A DNA stretch of 64,000 nt, from assembly GCF_000372725.1 (NCBI RefSeq), contig NW_005200722.1:110069-174068 (forward strand), in the 5' to 3' direction. The position numbers and the translations under genes were made by a program. This document shows, in pieces, positions 21,695-31,189 of the stretch. The notes under the pieces are model-generated. The model worked only from the letters and a program-made list of their open reading frames with translations. It was not told the origin of the DNA and did not search any database. The number at the start of each line of letters is the position of its first letter. Position 1 is the first letter of the stretch. Origin of the DNA: Emiliania huxleyi CCMP1516. Its lineage: Eukaryota > Haptophyta > Isochrysidales > Noelaerhabdaceae.

Positions 21695-23851
21695 GTGCCG
21701 CGTAGGTTTGGCGCCATGCTCGCCACGCTCTCGATCGCGCTTTCCGCCGCCCTGCCGCACCCTCTGCCGGGCCTGTCCCTCAACGCGACCGCTCGCTACA
21801 CTGCCGGAATACTCAAGGTCACCTCGCCCGTCGGAGACTGCTCCGTCTTCCATGCGCACGTCGAGCATGAGGACAAGTCCACCCCTCTGATCGCGTGGAT
21901 GAACGGCGGCCCGGGCGCCTCCTCTCTGATGGGCTTCTTCACCGAGCTTGGCCCGACGCTTCTCAACCTCCAGTCCGTGCCGGCCGCCGGCGCATTCTCC
22001 CTCGACGCCTCCGACGGCTGGCGGCCCTTCTCGAACCCGCACGCGTGGAGCCGGCTCGGCTCGCTCCTGGTGTGGGAGCAGCCCGCCGGCGTCGGCTTCT
22101 CGCGCTGCCTCGGCGGCTGCCCGCGCGTGTGGAACGACACCACCTCGGCGCTCGCGAACCTCGCCACGCTCAGAGCCTTCTACGCCTCGCAGCCGGCCGA
22201 GGCTTCGCGCAGCCTGGTCCTCGCCGGCGAGAGCTACGGCGGCATCTACGTGCCACTGCTGGCGCAGCTGGTCCTGCGCGACGCAAGCCTGCGGGCCAGA
22301 GGCGTGGCGCTCGCCGGCATCGCCGTCGGAAATGGCTGCGTCGGCTACGGCGTCGAGGGCGGCTGCGGCCTCGACTCGCTCGACATCTTTGTCTCGACGC
22401 TCGAGCGACTTGCGCCCGGAGTCAGCAGGGCCGCCATCGCCACCGCGCGGTCGAAGTGCACACCTGCCGAGCTCCGGACGGGGAGGCAGCCGTCACGACC
22501 ATGGCCATGACCCTCGCCGTGAGCCTGACTCGCCCCGCCCCAACCCCAACCCTCCCAGGCAGCCCGGCCAGCTCTCGCGCGGGTGCGCGGCGGCGGTGTC
22601 GGCCCTCTTCGTCGAGGTTGGCGAGTACAACCAGTACCACTGGTCCTCCCCTTGCGGCCCCGACGGGCAAGGCAACTGGGGCGACGGCTCGGCCTTCGCT
22701 TGTGCGACGGGCGTCCTTCCGAGGTTGCTCCGCCCTGCTGGCCACTCTAGGCTGCTCGGCCACCTCTCTCTCCCTTGGAGAGGCCTTCTCGTGCCCTCCT
22801 CTACCTAGCAGCTAGTACCTCTGGGCTCCTAGGCCACCTCACTCTCCTTCCCGTACCCTGGTACCCTCGCGCCTTGAGGCACCGCTTGAGGCACCTCGCG
22901 CTGCCGGCCACTCACTGATGGTTCGCACTGATCGTTGATCACTCAGTGGTACATTTATCATCAGGTACCTCGCGCTGCCGGCCACACAGCGCGCGCTCGG
23001 CGTCATCCTGCCGGGCGAGCCGCCGCTGGCGTGGGAGAGCGGTGGGGAAAGACGTGCTGTGAACGCCATATCCCTTTCTAGGCGAGCCGCCGCTGGCGTG
23101 GGAGAGCTGGGACGGCGACTCGCCCTACTACCACATCACGGAGGCGGACGCACAGCCAGTCGACCTAGATGCGGAGTGCAAAGCCGTGTGTATTCCGACT
23201 AGCACTCGAGAGGACGCGTCCTCGGCCGTATTCCAGTCCTATGCAGTGCGCCCACCACACCCCCGTGTTCACGACGCAGGCCCGCCTACCGCGACCTCCT
23301 CGCCGCGGGGGTGCCCACCCTCATCTACTCGGGCCTCGCAGACACGGGCGAGCCGGACGTCGGCGCCGAGCGGTGCGTGCCGGTGTGAACAGAGCCTCTT
23401 CACGCCTCCAGCTGTGAACAGGCGTGCCGGACGTCGGCGCCGAGCGGTGGGTGCCGCGCGTCGCCGGCGCCGCGCAGACGGAGCCGCGGCGCAAGTGGGG
23501 CGCTCCGCCGCGCTACGAGTTTGCTGGCCACGTCGAAACGTACGCGAGCGGGCTCACGTTCGCCACTGTCGCGGGCAGCGGCCACCTTGTTCCGGCCGCT
23601 CGCGATTCGTACAATGATGAAGTGAGAGTTCATGATTAGGCGCCGGCCACTTGGTGCCCGCCGACCGCCCCGCAGCGGCGCTGGCGATGGTGGGCGCTTG
23701 GGTCAAGGGGGAGCGACTGCCCGCGTACAAGGGCGCGGCGTGCAAGCGGCTGTGGCTCGGCCGGCACTATGCGGACTGGTGCGACTCGCCGCCGCAGCAG
23801 CCGGCGGCGGTGGCGCCTGGCGCGCACTACCACCCGAGGATCGCTGCGTGA
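21695..23851 (+). CDS. Serine carboxypeptidase, family S10
   Basis: The leader MLATLSIALSAALPHPLPGL (internal ATG at 21716) is a likely signal peptide for the vacuole or secretory route. STPLIAWMNGGPGASSLMGF and WNDTTSALANLATLRAFYAS precede the catalytic serine in LVLAGESYGGIYVPLLAQLV. After GC-AG introns come GQLSRGCAAAVSALFVEVGE, YLALPATQRALGVILPGEPP, ESWDGDSPYYHITEAD, the aspartate in YSGLADTGVPDVGAERWVPR, and the histidine in FATVAGAGHLVPADRPAAAL. So Ser, Asp and His of the S10 triad are all present. Introns supported by frame are 22486-22558, 22891-22964, 23015-23081, 23348-23421 and 23575-23639. All are 65-74 nt and GC-AG. The part between 22720 and 22890 is not resolved. Confidence 0.9.
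23015..23107 (+). repeat. 26-bp duplication forming the borders of a GC-AG intron
   Basis: GCGAGCCGCCGCTGGCGTGG GAGAGC occurs identically at 23015-23040 (first bases of the intron) and 23082-23107 (first bases of the next exon). The 67-nt spacing equals the intron length. Confidence 0.9.
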
Positions 23852-24261
23852 TGCGGGTCTTCATGCCGCGTCCCCTTTCAATTGCGGCTTGATTTTGTGC
23901 GGCGCGTCCCCAACCGTATCTCGCAACGATCTCGCCGGCCTCACCGGCCCTCTTATGTATGTACAAAGAGAGAGGACTCGACTTTGGGGGAGAGCCGTTT
24001 TGGTGGTCGTGGAGGGTGGAGGTCGTGGAGGTGTGAGGAGGTCGTGAAGTTACGGCTTCACGAACGAATTCCACCGTGCGCGCGCCGCGCACAGACAGAC
24101 CACACCACAGCGATTTTGCTCGCCCCCTGGCGACACAGGACGCACTTTTACTCATGACTGCGACGTGTGCGAGTTTGGTGTTTGCCCCCTTTAGCGTCAC
24201 AGGGGCGCCCTCTTCTCTTCAGGGGGCAACGTTTACGCTCACCCGCTCGTGCTCGCCGAGC
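23852..24261. other. Intergenic, shared 3' flank
   Basis: This separates the converging carboxypeptidase and Cys-rich protein genes. No gene supported. Confidence 0.5.
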
Positions 24262-25237
24262 TTAGTCATCCTTGCAGTACCAGGCGCTGCCCTCGGGTCC
24301 GTCTTTGATGAACTCCACGGCGTTGCAGCCCTTCTTGATGTAGGTGAGGTCCAACTCGCAACCGCTTGTGAACTCAGGCTTCTCACACCTGCAGAGAGAG
24401 GGGAGGGGAGGTGGCTGGAAGATTTACTGGGCGGAGGGTCCTCTTCTCCACCGCCGCCGCCCATACACATGCGCACTTTTTAGAGTTGCACTGCCCCTTG
24501 TTGCCTGATGGGCCGCCCGGCGAGCCACCAGCTTTGTCGTTGCAGTACCAGCCAGCACCGCATTCACCGGATTGAAAGTACTTGGGCTTCATCAGCAGGT
24601 TGAGCCCCTTCACGCCGCAGCCTCCGTGGATCCACCCCTCGTCCAATTCGTCGTGCTTGCGCGGCTCAAACACAAATGCCGTGTGCCCTTTTTTGTCCTT
24701 TGTCTTCGTCCCGCCGTTGCTGCTGAGTGTGCAGCCGCCCTCACCGTCATAACTGCAGCAGTAGCCTTTCTTATAGCCCTTCTTTTCTGCCTTCTTGGTG
24801 CACTCCGCCTCGCACGCACCGGCGACGTCGATGTTGAGGTCGATCTCTTTATCTTCGTCCTTACACTTCGTATCCTCCAGTGTCGATTCCGTCATGAACA
24901 CGCCCAAATCGAACCCTCCCGAGCCGCCGTTGAATCCGCGAGCAGCGGCTGCGACAGGGGCAATTTTTGACAAGGTGCGAGTCAAATCATTGATCAATGG
25001 AGCCTCGGTCAGCGCCTCGTCGCTGCTGCCTGGTACGTAGTCGAGGAAGTCGATCCAAAATCCCTCGGAGAGGAACGGGCTGAAGTCCTCCGGAGCCTCG
25101 CCCTCACCGCCGCCGCCAAAGAGGCCGCCCGCCCAGCCGCCCAGCTGGCCCGGCAGGGTCGTCACGGCGCCGAGCGCCGAGTCCAGCGCCCCAACCGGCG
25201 CCAAGAGACAAGTCGTCACCAAGCACAGGGGTCGCAT
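24262..25237 (-). CDS. Secreted Cys-rich protein of unknown function
   Basis: Exon 1 (25237-24477) starts with a signal peptide, MRPLCLVTTCLLAPVGALDS. It then has a Gly-rich segment (GGWAGGLFGGGGEGEAPEDF), a charged Cys-containing region (CKDEDKEIDLNIDVAGACEA, KKGYKKGYCCSYDGEGGC) and ECGAGWYCNDKAGG. The donor GTGCGC and acceptor CTGCAG join it in frame to exon 2 (24388-24262), which encodes CEKPEFTSGCELDLTYIKKG and ends GSAWYCKDD. The combined frame is 295 residues. The WYCND and WYCKDD motifs suggest a repeated small disulfide module. I do not recognise the family. Confidence 0.72.
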
Positions 25238-25861
25238 TCGATGATCGTAGGTGCACCTTCCAAGCGAGACTCAACCTCGCCGACGTCTACTTCGCCGTCG
25301 CCGTCGCAAAATGATGACCGACGATCGCAATTGTACGTCTCTTTCTCTCTCTCTCAATTGTACGTACTTTTAGCTTCTGGGAGAAAAGGGACAGAGGGTT
25401 GTGTTCTCTAGGCCCCTAAGGGCCCAACGCGCGGCGTGAGAGCTCGGAAGCGAGCTTTGCACGGCGATCGAGGATGGCGCGGTTCAAGTCGGCGAAGGGA
25501 CGGCTGGCTGCTGCGCAAAGTGATCAGTTCTAATGAATGTACCGGGGCCCAACGGATAGATGAATCCGGGGCACCCTCCGCTCGAATCCCTGGCCGGGGG
25601 TTCGAGGTGGCCCCCACCCTGGGGCCTCCCATCAAAGGGACTGCGGCAGAAGACGCCCAATCTTGCACAAGTGCAAGAACCATACATCAAATCCAGCCGC
25701 TGCTGGATAGCCCCAGACGACTCCGTGAACTCTTTCGGGGACCTCGGGTTGTGGAGCACCGTGTTGTACTCTGTTCACGTAAACGCACAACCCTACTCTG
25801 TTCACACCGAGCAGCGAGGAGCGCAGTGGTTCACTCTTCACAGGCTATACCAGACGGCGCC
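25238..25861. other. Intergenic between divergent Cys-rich and SDR genes
   Basis: A frame is open through 25436-25861 upstream of the SDR start but is not protein-like. CTCTGTTCAC occurs twice (25768 and 25797), followed by GTTCACTCTTCACAG at 25829, which resembles the shared intron core. A 5'-UTR intron is therefore possible. The block 25365-25430 (TACGTACTTTTAGCTTCTGG) matches, inverted, the sequence next to transposon B (31135-31189). Confidence 0.5.
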
Positions 25862-26716
25862 ATGGTCGCGATCACGCAGCCGCTCTCCTCACCGACTCTA
25901 TCCGCTAGAGGTCGCAACTACCTCATCACTGGCGGGACACAAGGCCTCGGCTTCGAGATTGCGACCCAGCTGAAGGCCTGCGGCGCCGCCAAGGTGGCAG
26001 TCATCGCCCGCAACGCCGAGAGGGGCACAAAGGCGGTCGAGCGGCTTCAAGCTGCCGCTGGAGTGCAAGAGCCCTTTGAAGCGTTTTTCGTCGAGGCGGA
26101 CCTCTCCGACGCCACCGGTCCTGGCAAGGCGGTGGCTTTGGCGCTCGCCGCGATGGGGGCCATCGACGGAGTGGTGAATGCTGCAGCGACGACAGCTCGT
26201 GGCAACCTGGCCTCGACGACCGCCGAGGACTGGGACGCGATGATGGCGTGCAACGCGCGAGCACCATTCCTCATCACGCAGGCTGCGACGCGGCACATGA
26301 TTGAAAAAGGCATCCGCGGCTCCATCGTCAACATCTCGTCGGTGGCGGGCAAGGGCGGCGCGCCGTTCCTGATGGCATACTCGGTCTCCAAGGCGGCCGC
26401 GTCCGCACTCACGCGCAACAACGCGGCGGAGCTCGCACCGCACGGCATCCGGGTAAACTGCGTCGAAATGGGCTGGTGCGCGACGGACAACGAGGACGCC
26501 CTGCAGCGCAGCGTCAAGGGCGATGACTGGCTGCAGCAGGCGGACGCCTCTCAGCCGCTGGGCCGCATCCTCCGGCCGGCGGATGTCGCGGCGACGGTCT
26601 GCTTCCTCCTGAGTGACGCGTCGCTCATGATGACTGGAAATGTGGTCGATCTTCACCCGGAGTACTCGAGCGGGATGATCTCCCGCCTCGCGGACGAGGC
26701 CGCGGGCGGGCGTTAG
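25862..26716 (+). CDS. Classical short-chain dehydrogenase/reductase (SDR)
   Basis: This is an uninterrupted 284-residue frame. The nucleotide-binding motif is TGGTQGLG (about residues 24-31), the usual TGxxxGxG. DLSDATG follows at the adenine-ribose position, then NAAATT in place of NNAG. The catalytic residues are Ser in SIVNISSVAGKGG and Tyr/Lys in YSVSKAAASALT (YxxxK). HGIRVNCVEMGWCATDNEDA and a C-terminal PADVAATVCFLLSDAS-MMTG-VVDLH segment complete a normal SDR. The substrate cannot be told from sequence. Unlike most neighbours it has no intron, and no targeting signal is evident. Confidence 0.93.
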   Translation: MVAITQPLSSPTLSARGRNYLITGGTQGLGFEIATQLKACGAAKVAVIARNAERGTKAVERLQAAAGVQEPFEAFFVEADLSDATGPGKAVALALAAMGAIDGVVNAAATTARGNLASTTAEDWDAMMACNARAPFLITQAATRHMIEKGIRGSIVNISSVAGKGGAPFLMAYSVSKAAASALTRNNAAELAPHGIRVNCVEMGWCATDNEDALQRSVKGDDWLQQADASQPLGRILRPADVAATVCFLLSDASLMMTGNVVDLHPEYSSGMISRLADEAAGGR

Positions 26717-27314
26717 TTCCTCACGCGGAGCCGCCCGACGACTCGCAGCGGGCATCGATAGTATAGGACGGGGCGGTCTGACTCACGGATTCTCACGGGG
26801 GCGGGGATATGACCGATCCTGTGCCTCTTTGCCTCCCGGCTCGAGCCTCCCGGATCCCCCGGTTGCTCCGCCGCCGGACCCCCCCCTCCACCACCCTCGC
26901 CCAGGGGTCTACAAAGCTGTCTTAAGGTCCGACAGGTTCGGCACCGGGCACCGCCTCGCCCTCGGTACACAGTTGTATACCATATGCGCCTGCGCCTGCG
27001 GGCGGACCCTTACAGATGTCAGATCACAGATCACTTCGGTCATCAACCTCACATCCAGGGCCGGAAAGCTAAGTCCTAAGAACCACACCCAGCGTACTTG
27101 CCGGAAATTTTCTTGTGGCAAAAGCCAGCCCCTTGGAGTGTGAAGGCTTCGTAGCCCTCCGGTCTACTACTGAAGATCCGCAGGACTGGAGCGAAAAAAA
27201 GCAAGGGAGTGGGCAGAAAGAAAGAAAGAAAACGCACAACCCAGTGGGCAAAAGCCAGCTGGCGGAGGCCAAAAATCTTTTTCCCGGCGCCGGTTGCCCT
27301 TTGGGGTCCCGAGC
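26717..27314. other. Intergenic with repeat fragments
   Basis: 26932-26966 is an inverted match to 38250-38285 (AGGCGGTGCCCGGTGCCGAA). 27044-27085 is a fragment of the 95-bp mini-element. 27220-27240 carries a GAAAGAAAGAAAGAAAACGC microsatellite border typical of the retroposon ends. No gene. Confidence 0.55.
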
Positions 27315-30132
27315 ATGTCGGCGAGCGGCAGTCGCGGTGGCTCGTCTGACCCGTTCTGGCCGTCCGACCCGACGGAGGAGGTGGAGGAGGTGGCACAGGC
27401 CGTCTCCAAGGCCATCGTTCGCGCCGGAGCCTTTCTCTCCGACGCCAGGTGCTCGTTCTGCGTGCTCGGCGCCGTATCAGACGCGCTGCCGAGCACGGGC
27501 CGAGTACTTGCAGAGCGAGGCCTTCGCGTCGCCGACATCCGCGGCGCGTGGGCTGTGCCTGCAGCGGTGTGCGACGCGCCGACCGGTGCCGGTGCCGCCG
27601 ACCGGCCGTGGTGGCCGGCCGCCAGCCGGCGGCTCGAGCCGTACCTGCGCCACGACCTCTGGCGCAAGATTGACGGCGATGTGCGCAGTGCACTCGATAC
27701 ATCTACGCCACACACTCACGCGACACGTCACGTCCACGACACACGTCCACGACACGCCCCACTGACACACGCCCCGCTGACACGCCCCGCCAGGTGCGTG
27801 CCGGCCGGGCAGTCGACTGGAAGGCGATGGGCCTCGACGCTGCTTCGGTCGTCGTGGTGAAACACCGTGAGCCTGTCGCCGCCCAGAGCGTGCGGCTCGC
27901 ACGCGGCGCAGGCTCCTCCACAGCGCTCCCCTCTCTACACCCCTCCTCTCGCCCACTCCTCTCCTCTCACCCACTCCTCTCCTCTCGCCCACTCCTCTCC
28001 TCTCGCCCACTCCTCTCCTCTCACCCACTCCTCTCCTCTCGCCCACTCCTCTCCTCTCGCCCACTCCTCTTGCTGCCCCCGCCGCAGCGGCCGCGGTGCG
28101 CAGCGGCGCGGCGCGGCGAGCAGCCGTGTCCACTGCGCGCAAGCACTTGCGGCGTCCGCGGCTCGCCGCCCTCGCATGGCTGTGGCCCTTCCCTTGGATC
28201 TGGCTGCTCGGCTGGGCCGTCGCCGTCGCCCTCGTCGTCGGCTCGCGGCTGCTGGCTGAGAGCATTCTGGCAGCGGCGCGCGCGAAGGCGGCGGAGGCGG
28301 AGGTGGCGGCGGCGACGGCGGCGGCTGGGGCGTCATCCGGCTACGGGTGGCGCGAGGCGACTTCGCTCGCGCTGGCCAACCTTGCCGTCCTCGCCTACGT
28401 CCGGCGAGGCCGGGCGCCGTTTGTGCGGGCCGTTGGCGAGGCCACGTCGCTCAAGCAGGCGGGCACGACCGCTCTCAGGCTGCGCAAGCTCGACCTCGCA
28501 GCGCAGCAGTACACGGCGGGCGCGCGCCGCGCCGCCAGCATCCGATCCGACGGCTGGTGGCTCAACGGCGGCGCTTGCCGCCTGCTGGACGAGGTGCGCT
28601 GAGATACAGCCGAGATGCAGCCGAGATGCAGCCGAGATGCGGCCGAGATGCGGCCGAGATGTAGAGATGTAGCTCGCTGACCGACCGACCGAGGCTGCCG
28701 TTCGTAGCTACGCGGCGCGTGCCTCAACAACTTGGCTGCGGCCAGGATCGAGCAGGCGGAGTGGGAGGAGGCCGTCGGCGCGTGCACCTCGGCCCTCGCC
28801 CTCCGCCCTCGTCGGGGAGATCACCCGAGATCACCCGAGTTCACCCGAGATTACCCGAGATTAGGCCCTCGCCCTCGCCCTCGGCGGCGCTGCAAGCGCA
28901 AAGGCGCACTACCGCCGCGCCGTTGCACTGGTGCGTCTCGGTCGGATGTGCGACGCACGAGACGACCTGCTCGCCGCAGACATGCTCCTGCCGGGGGACA
29001 AGCAGGTCGACGTCCTGATGCGCACTCTCCAGCGCCGCGCTCGCGGCGGCGACGGCGACAACGGTAGCGACGGCAGCGGAGACGGCAGCGGCGACGATGG
29101 CGGCAGCGGCGAGGGCGGCGCGCAAGCAGCGAGGCTTCGCTCGGTTGGAGCCCGCCCGGGCTGCCAGAGACGCGGTTTGGTAAAGGCGGAGCCGAGCGCT
29201 GCGAGCCGGCCGGCGCGAGCACCAGGCGGCGCTGAAGGCGCAGCAACTTCGCTCGGCTCTGCCGGCGGCGCGGAAGCAGGAGGAGCAGCAGCCGAAGCGG
29301 CAGCGACGGGATACGCCGCAGCCGCAGCCGCAGCAGCAGCCGCAGCCACAGCCGCAGCTGCAGCCACAGCCGCAGCTGCAGCCACAGCAGGCACCGCCGC
29401 AGCAGCAGCATCATTGCCACCGGTGAGCTCGCTCGGCTCTGTCGGCGGCGAGCAGCGCGAGCAGCGCTTCAGCTGGGTGCGCTCGTGGCTCGAGACGCGG
29501 CTCGTGAACACCGCGTGCGCCGACGAGGACGGTGCCGCGAGACCGCGAGACCCGCCGAGATCCACCGAGAGGCCCGCCGAGAGCCGCGGAGTCTCGCCGA
29601 CGTTCGCCGAGATTAGGTGCGGTCCTCGCCATCGTCGCGGTCCGCAGCGTGCGAGGGGAGGCGTACGTACGCGTGTGCCCGCGGCCGCGGCCCAGACGGG
29701 TGCACCACTTCGACCTGACGGCGGAGCTAACGCGCTTCCGCCTCGTCCGCCATTTCGTTTTTCCGATGGCACCTTTATGCTTGTAGGTGGAGCTCGAGAG
29801 CTCGCGAACAAGCCGTCACACTTTTCTGTCGACGGACCCCTTTCCGTGTTTAGGTGGAGCTCGAGTGGGCGGCGAGGCTGTCGGACGGCTCCGCGCCCTT
29901 TCGCGGCGGGCTGCGGCTGGACGACCTCACGGCCGACGAGGACGACGAGGACGCGTACGAGGTGGGCCTCAGCTTCGAGCGACAGCCAAAAGAGGACTCG
30001 GAGGAGGAGACGTCCTTGCTGAACCTCCTCGGGCCGCTCGCGCCTCGGCTCGCGAGGGGCGCCGAGGGCAAATTGGGCCGGCTGGTCTGGGATAGGGTCC
30101 AAGAGCTCCGGCAGGAGTTTCGGCAGCTGTAG
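27315..30132 (+). CDS. Membrane-anchored TPR protein with C-terminal Aha1-N-like domain
   Basis: Exons 27315-27680 and 27794-27866 encode an N-terminal region (MSASGSRGGSSDPFWPSDPT ... RAVDWKAMGLDAASVVVVKH). Exon 28088-28593 has a hydrophobic helix (WLWPFPWIWLLGWAVAVALV) and the first TPR (LKQAGTTALRLRKLDLAAQQ). Exon 28708-28791 gives LNNLAAARIEQAEWEEAVGA. The exon from 28865 gives AKAHYRRAVALVRLGRMCDA, the usual FKBP/CHIP-type TPR pattern. After a Gln/Pro-rich linker, WVRSWLETRLV, VAVRSVRGEAYVRV, HHFDLTAEL and VELEWAARLSDGSAPFRGGL ... LRQEF (29855-30132) follow the plan of the Hsp90-activating Aha1 N-terminal domain. The likely role is an Hsp90 co-chaperone at a membrane (inference). Exons after 29000 are approximate. 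Confidence 0.7.
27952..28072 (+). repeat. 18-bp minisatellite in intron of the TPR/Aha1-N gene
   Basis: CCCACTCCTCTCCTCTCG or ...CTCA is repeated about seven times within the intron at 27867-28087. The intron is pyrimidine-rich on the sense strand. Confidence 0.9.
28605..28672 (+). repeat. 12-bp intronic tandem repeat (GCAGCCGAGATG)
   Basis: About five units of GCAGCCGAGATG / GCGGCCGAGATG lie in the intron 28594-28707. The same motif occurs in introns at 3872-3936 and 18780-18810. Confidence 0.85.
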
Positions 30133-30363
30133 TTCTCTGTTTACGAGTTGGCTTTAGAGCCGCGTATTGGCATCTGAAGTATGAAGAGTCATGGGGTACG
30201 TACACATCATCGACGTTCGAGCGGGAGTTAGAACGCCCCCAGAGAAAAGAGCGCGCGCGCGCGCGGCCCGCGTATGTGTGTGGGAACGCGGAGCCGCGCA
30301 GCCGGAGGGAGCTGCGCGAATCTTTTTTGCTGAGAGAGAAATCGTCACACGCGCGTGCACAAA
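30133..30363. other. Shared 3' flank of converging genes
   Basis: A short intergenic stretch with a GCGCGCGCGCGC tract near 30251. Nothing further is seen. Confidence 0.5.
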
Positions 30364-31122
30364 TCACATGCACAACCTGCCCACCACCAGCCACGCCGCC
30401 AGGCCACCGCACAGGACCGCAGACTCGGCGATGCGGCCGTGCGCGGCGAAGACCAGCGACGCGGGTGTGCTCGAGATGAGCGTCGCCCCCTCCAGGAAGA
30501 GGCTCGCCGGGAAGCGGCGCTGCCGCGCGAGAAATAGCTGGAAGACGCACAGAAAGTCGGAGAGCGCGAGCGCCACGAGCAGGTCGGGGCCGGCGGCGCT
30601 CTCGAGCCAGCCGCCGATGAGGACCATGAAGGCCTGGTTCAGGATCGTGCACGGCAGCTTGATGCCTCGGCCGAGGCTGAAGCAGCACATCGAAAAGAAT
30701 GCCTCGCGCTCGGCACACCGCTCCGCATCTTCCACCTCCAAGTGGTACCGTGCGCAGCGGTGCCCGAACTGCAGCGCCGAGGCTGCCCAGGCAATGTAAA
30801 CCCATCGGCCCGTGAAGCGGCCCTCGTCATCGAGCGTGGCGAGGGCGGTGGACACGAATAGAGCAGTGAACAGCGACGTGATGAAGACGCCCCGCCACCG
30901 CAGGGGCGCCCGCAGCGACTGAGGCAACGCAGTCAGCGGCACGCTAGCCGTGAGAACGCCAAGCCCTAGCCGTGCAGTCCTCGAGGGAGGCCTGCCGGTC
31001 AGGCAGCCCACGCAAAGCCGGCTCACGGCCGCGATCGCAAATGCGTAGGAGAGCGCCGAGTGCAGCGACAAACGCAGCGACAAACGCAGGCTCGAGACTT
31101 GGCGGGATCGCGACTGCTGCAT
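30364..31122 (-). CDS. Polytopic membrane protein, unknown family
   Basis: From the ATG at 31122 (MQQSRSRQVSSLRLSLRLSL) the 252-residue frame has about six hydrophobic segments, including FITSLFTALFVSTALA, WVYIAWAASALQF, ILNQAFMVLIGGWLE, LLVALALSDFLCVFQLFL and AVLCGGLAAWLVVGRLC. A conserved-looking cytosolic segment HLEVEDAERCAEREAFFSMC lies in the middle. No known family was recognised. The open frame continues upstream to 31278 only because it reads into the terminal repeat of transposon B, so 31122 is preferred as the start. The transposon border is 67 bp upstream of this start. Confidence 0.6.
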   Translation of the reverse strand: MQQSRSRQVSSLRLSLRLSLHSALSYAFAIAAVSRLCVGCLTGRPPSRTARLGLGVLTASVPLTALPQSLRAPLRWRGVFITSLFTALFVSTALATLDDEGRFTGRWVYIAWAASALQFGHRCARYHLEVEDAERCAEREAFFSMCCFSLGRGIKLPCTILNQAFMVLIGGWLESAAGPDLLVALALSDFLCVFQLFLARQRRFPASLFLEGATLISSTPASLVFAAHGRIAESAVLCGGLAAWLVVGRLCM

Positions 31123-31189
31123 ATCTAGATACAAGTCAGGGCCTGAGAACACAGCCCCCTCTCTCTTTTCTCCCAGTAAGCTAAAAGTA

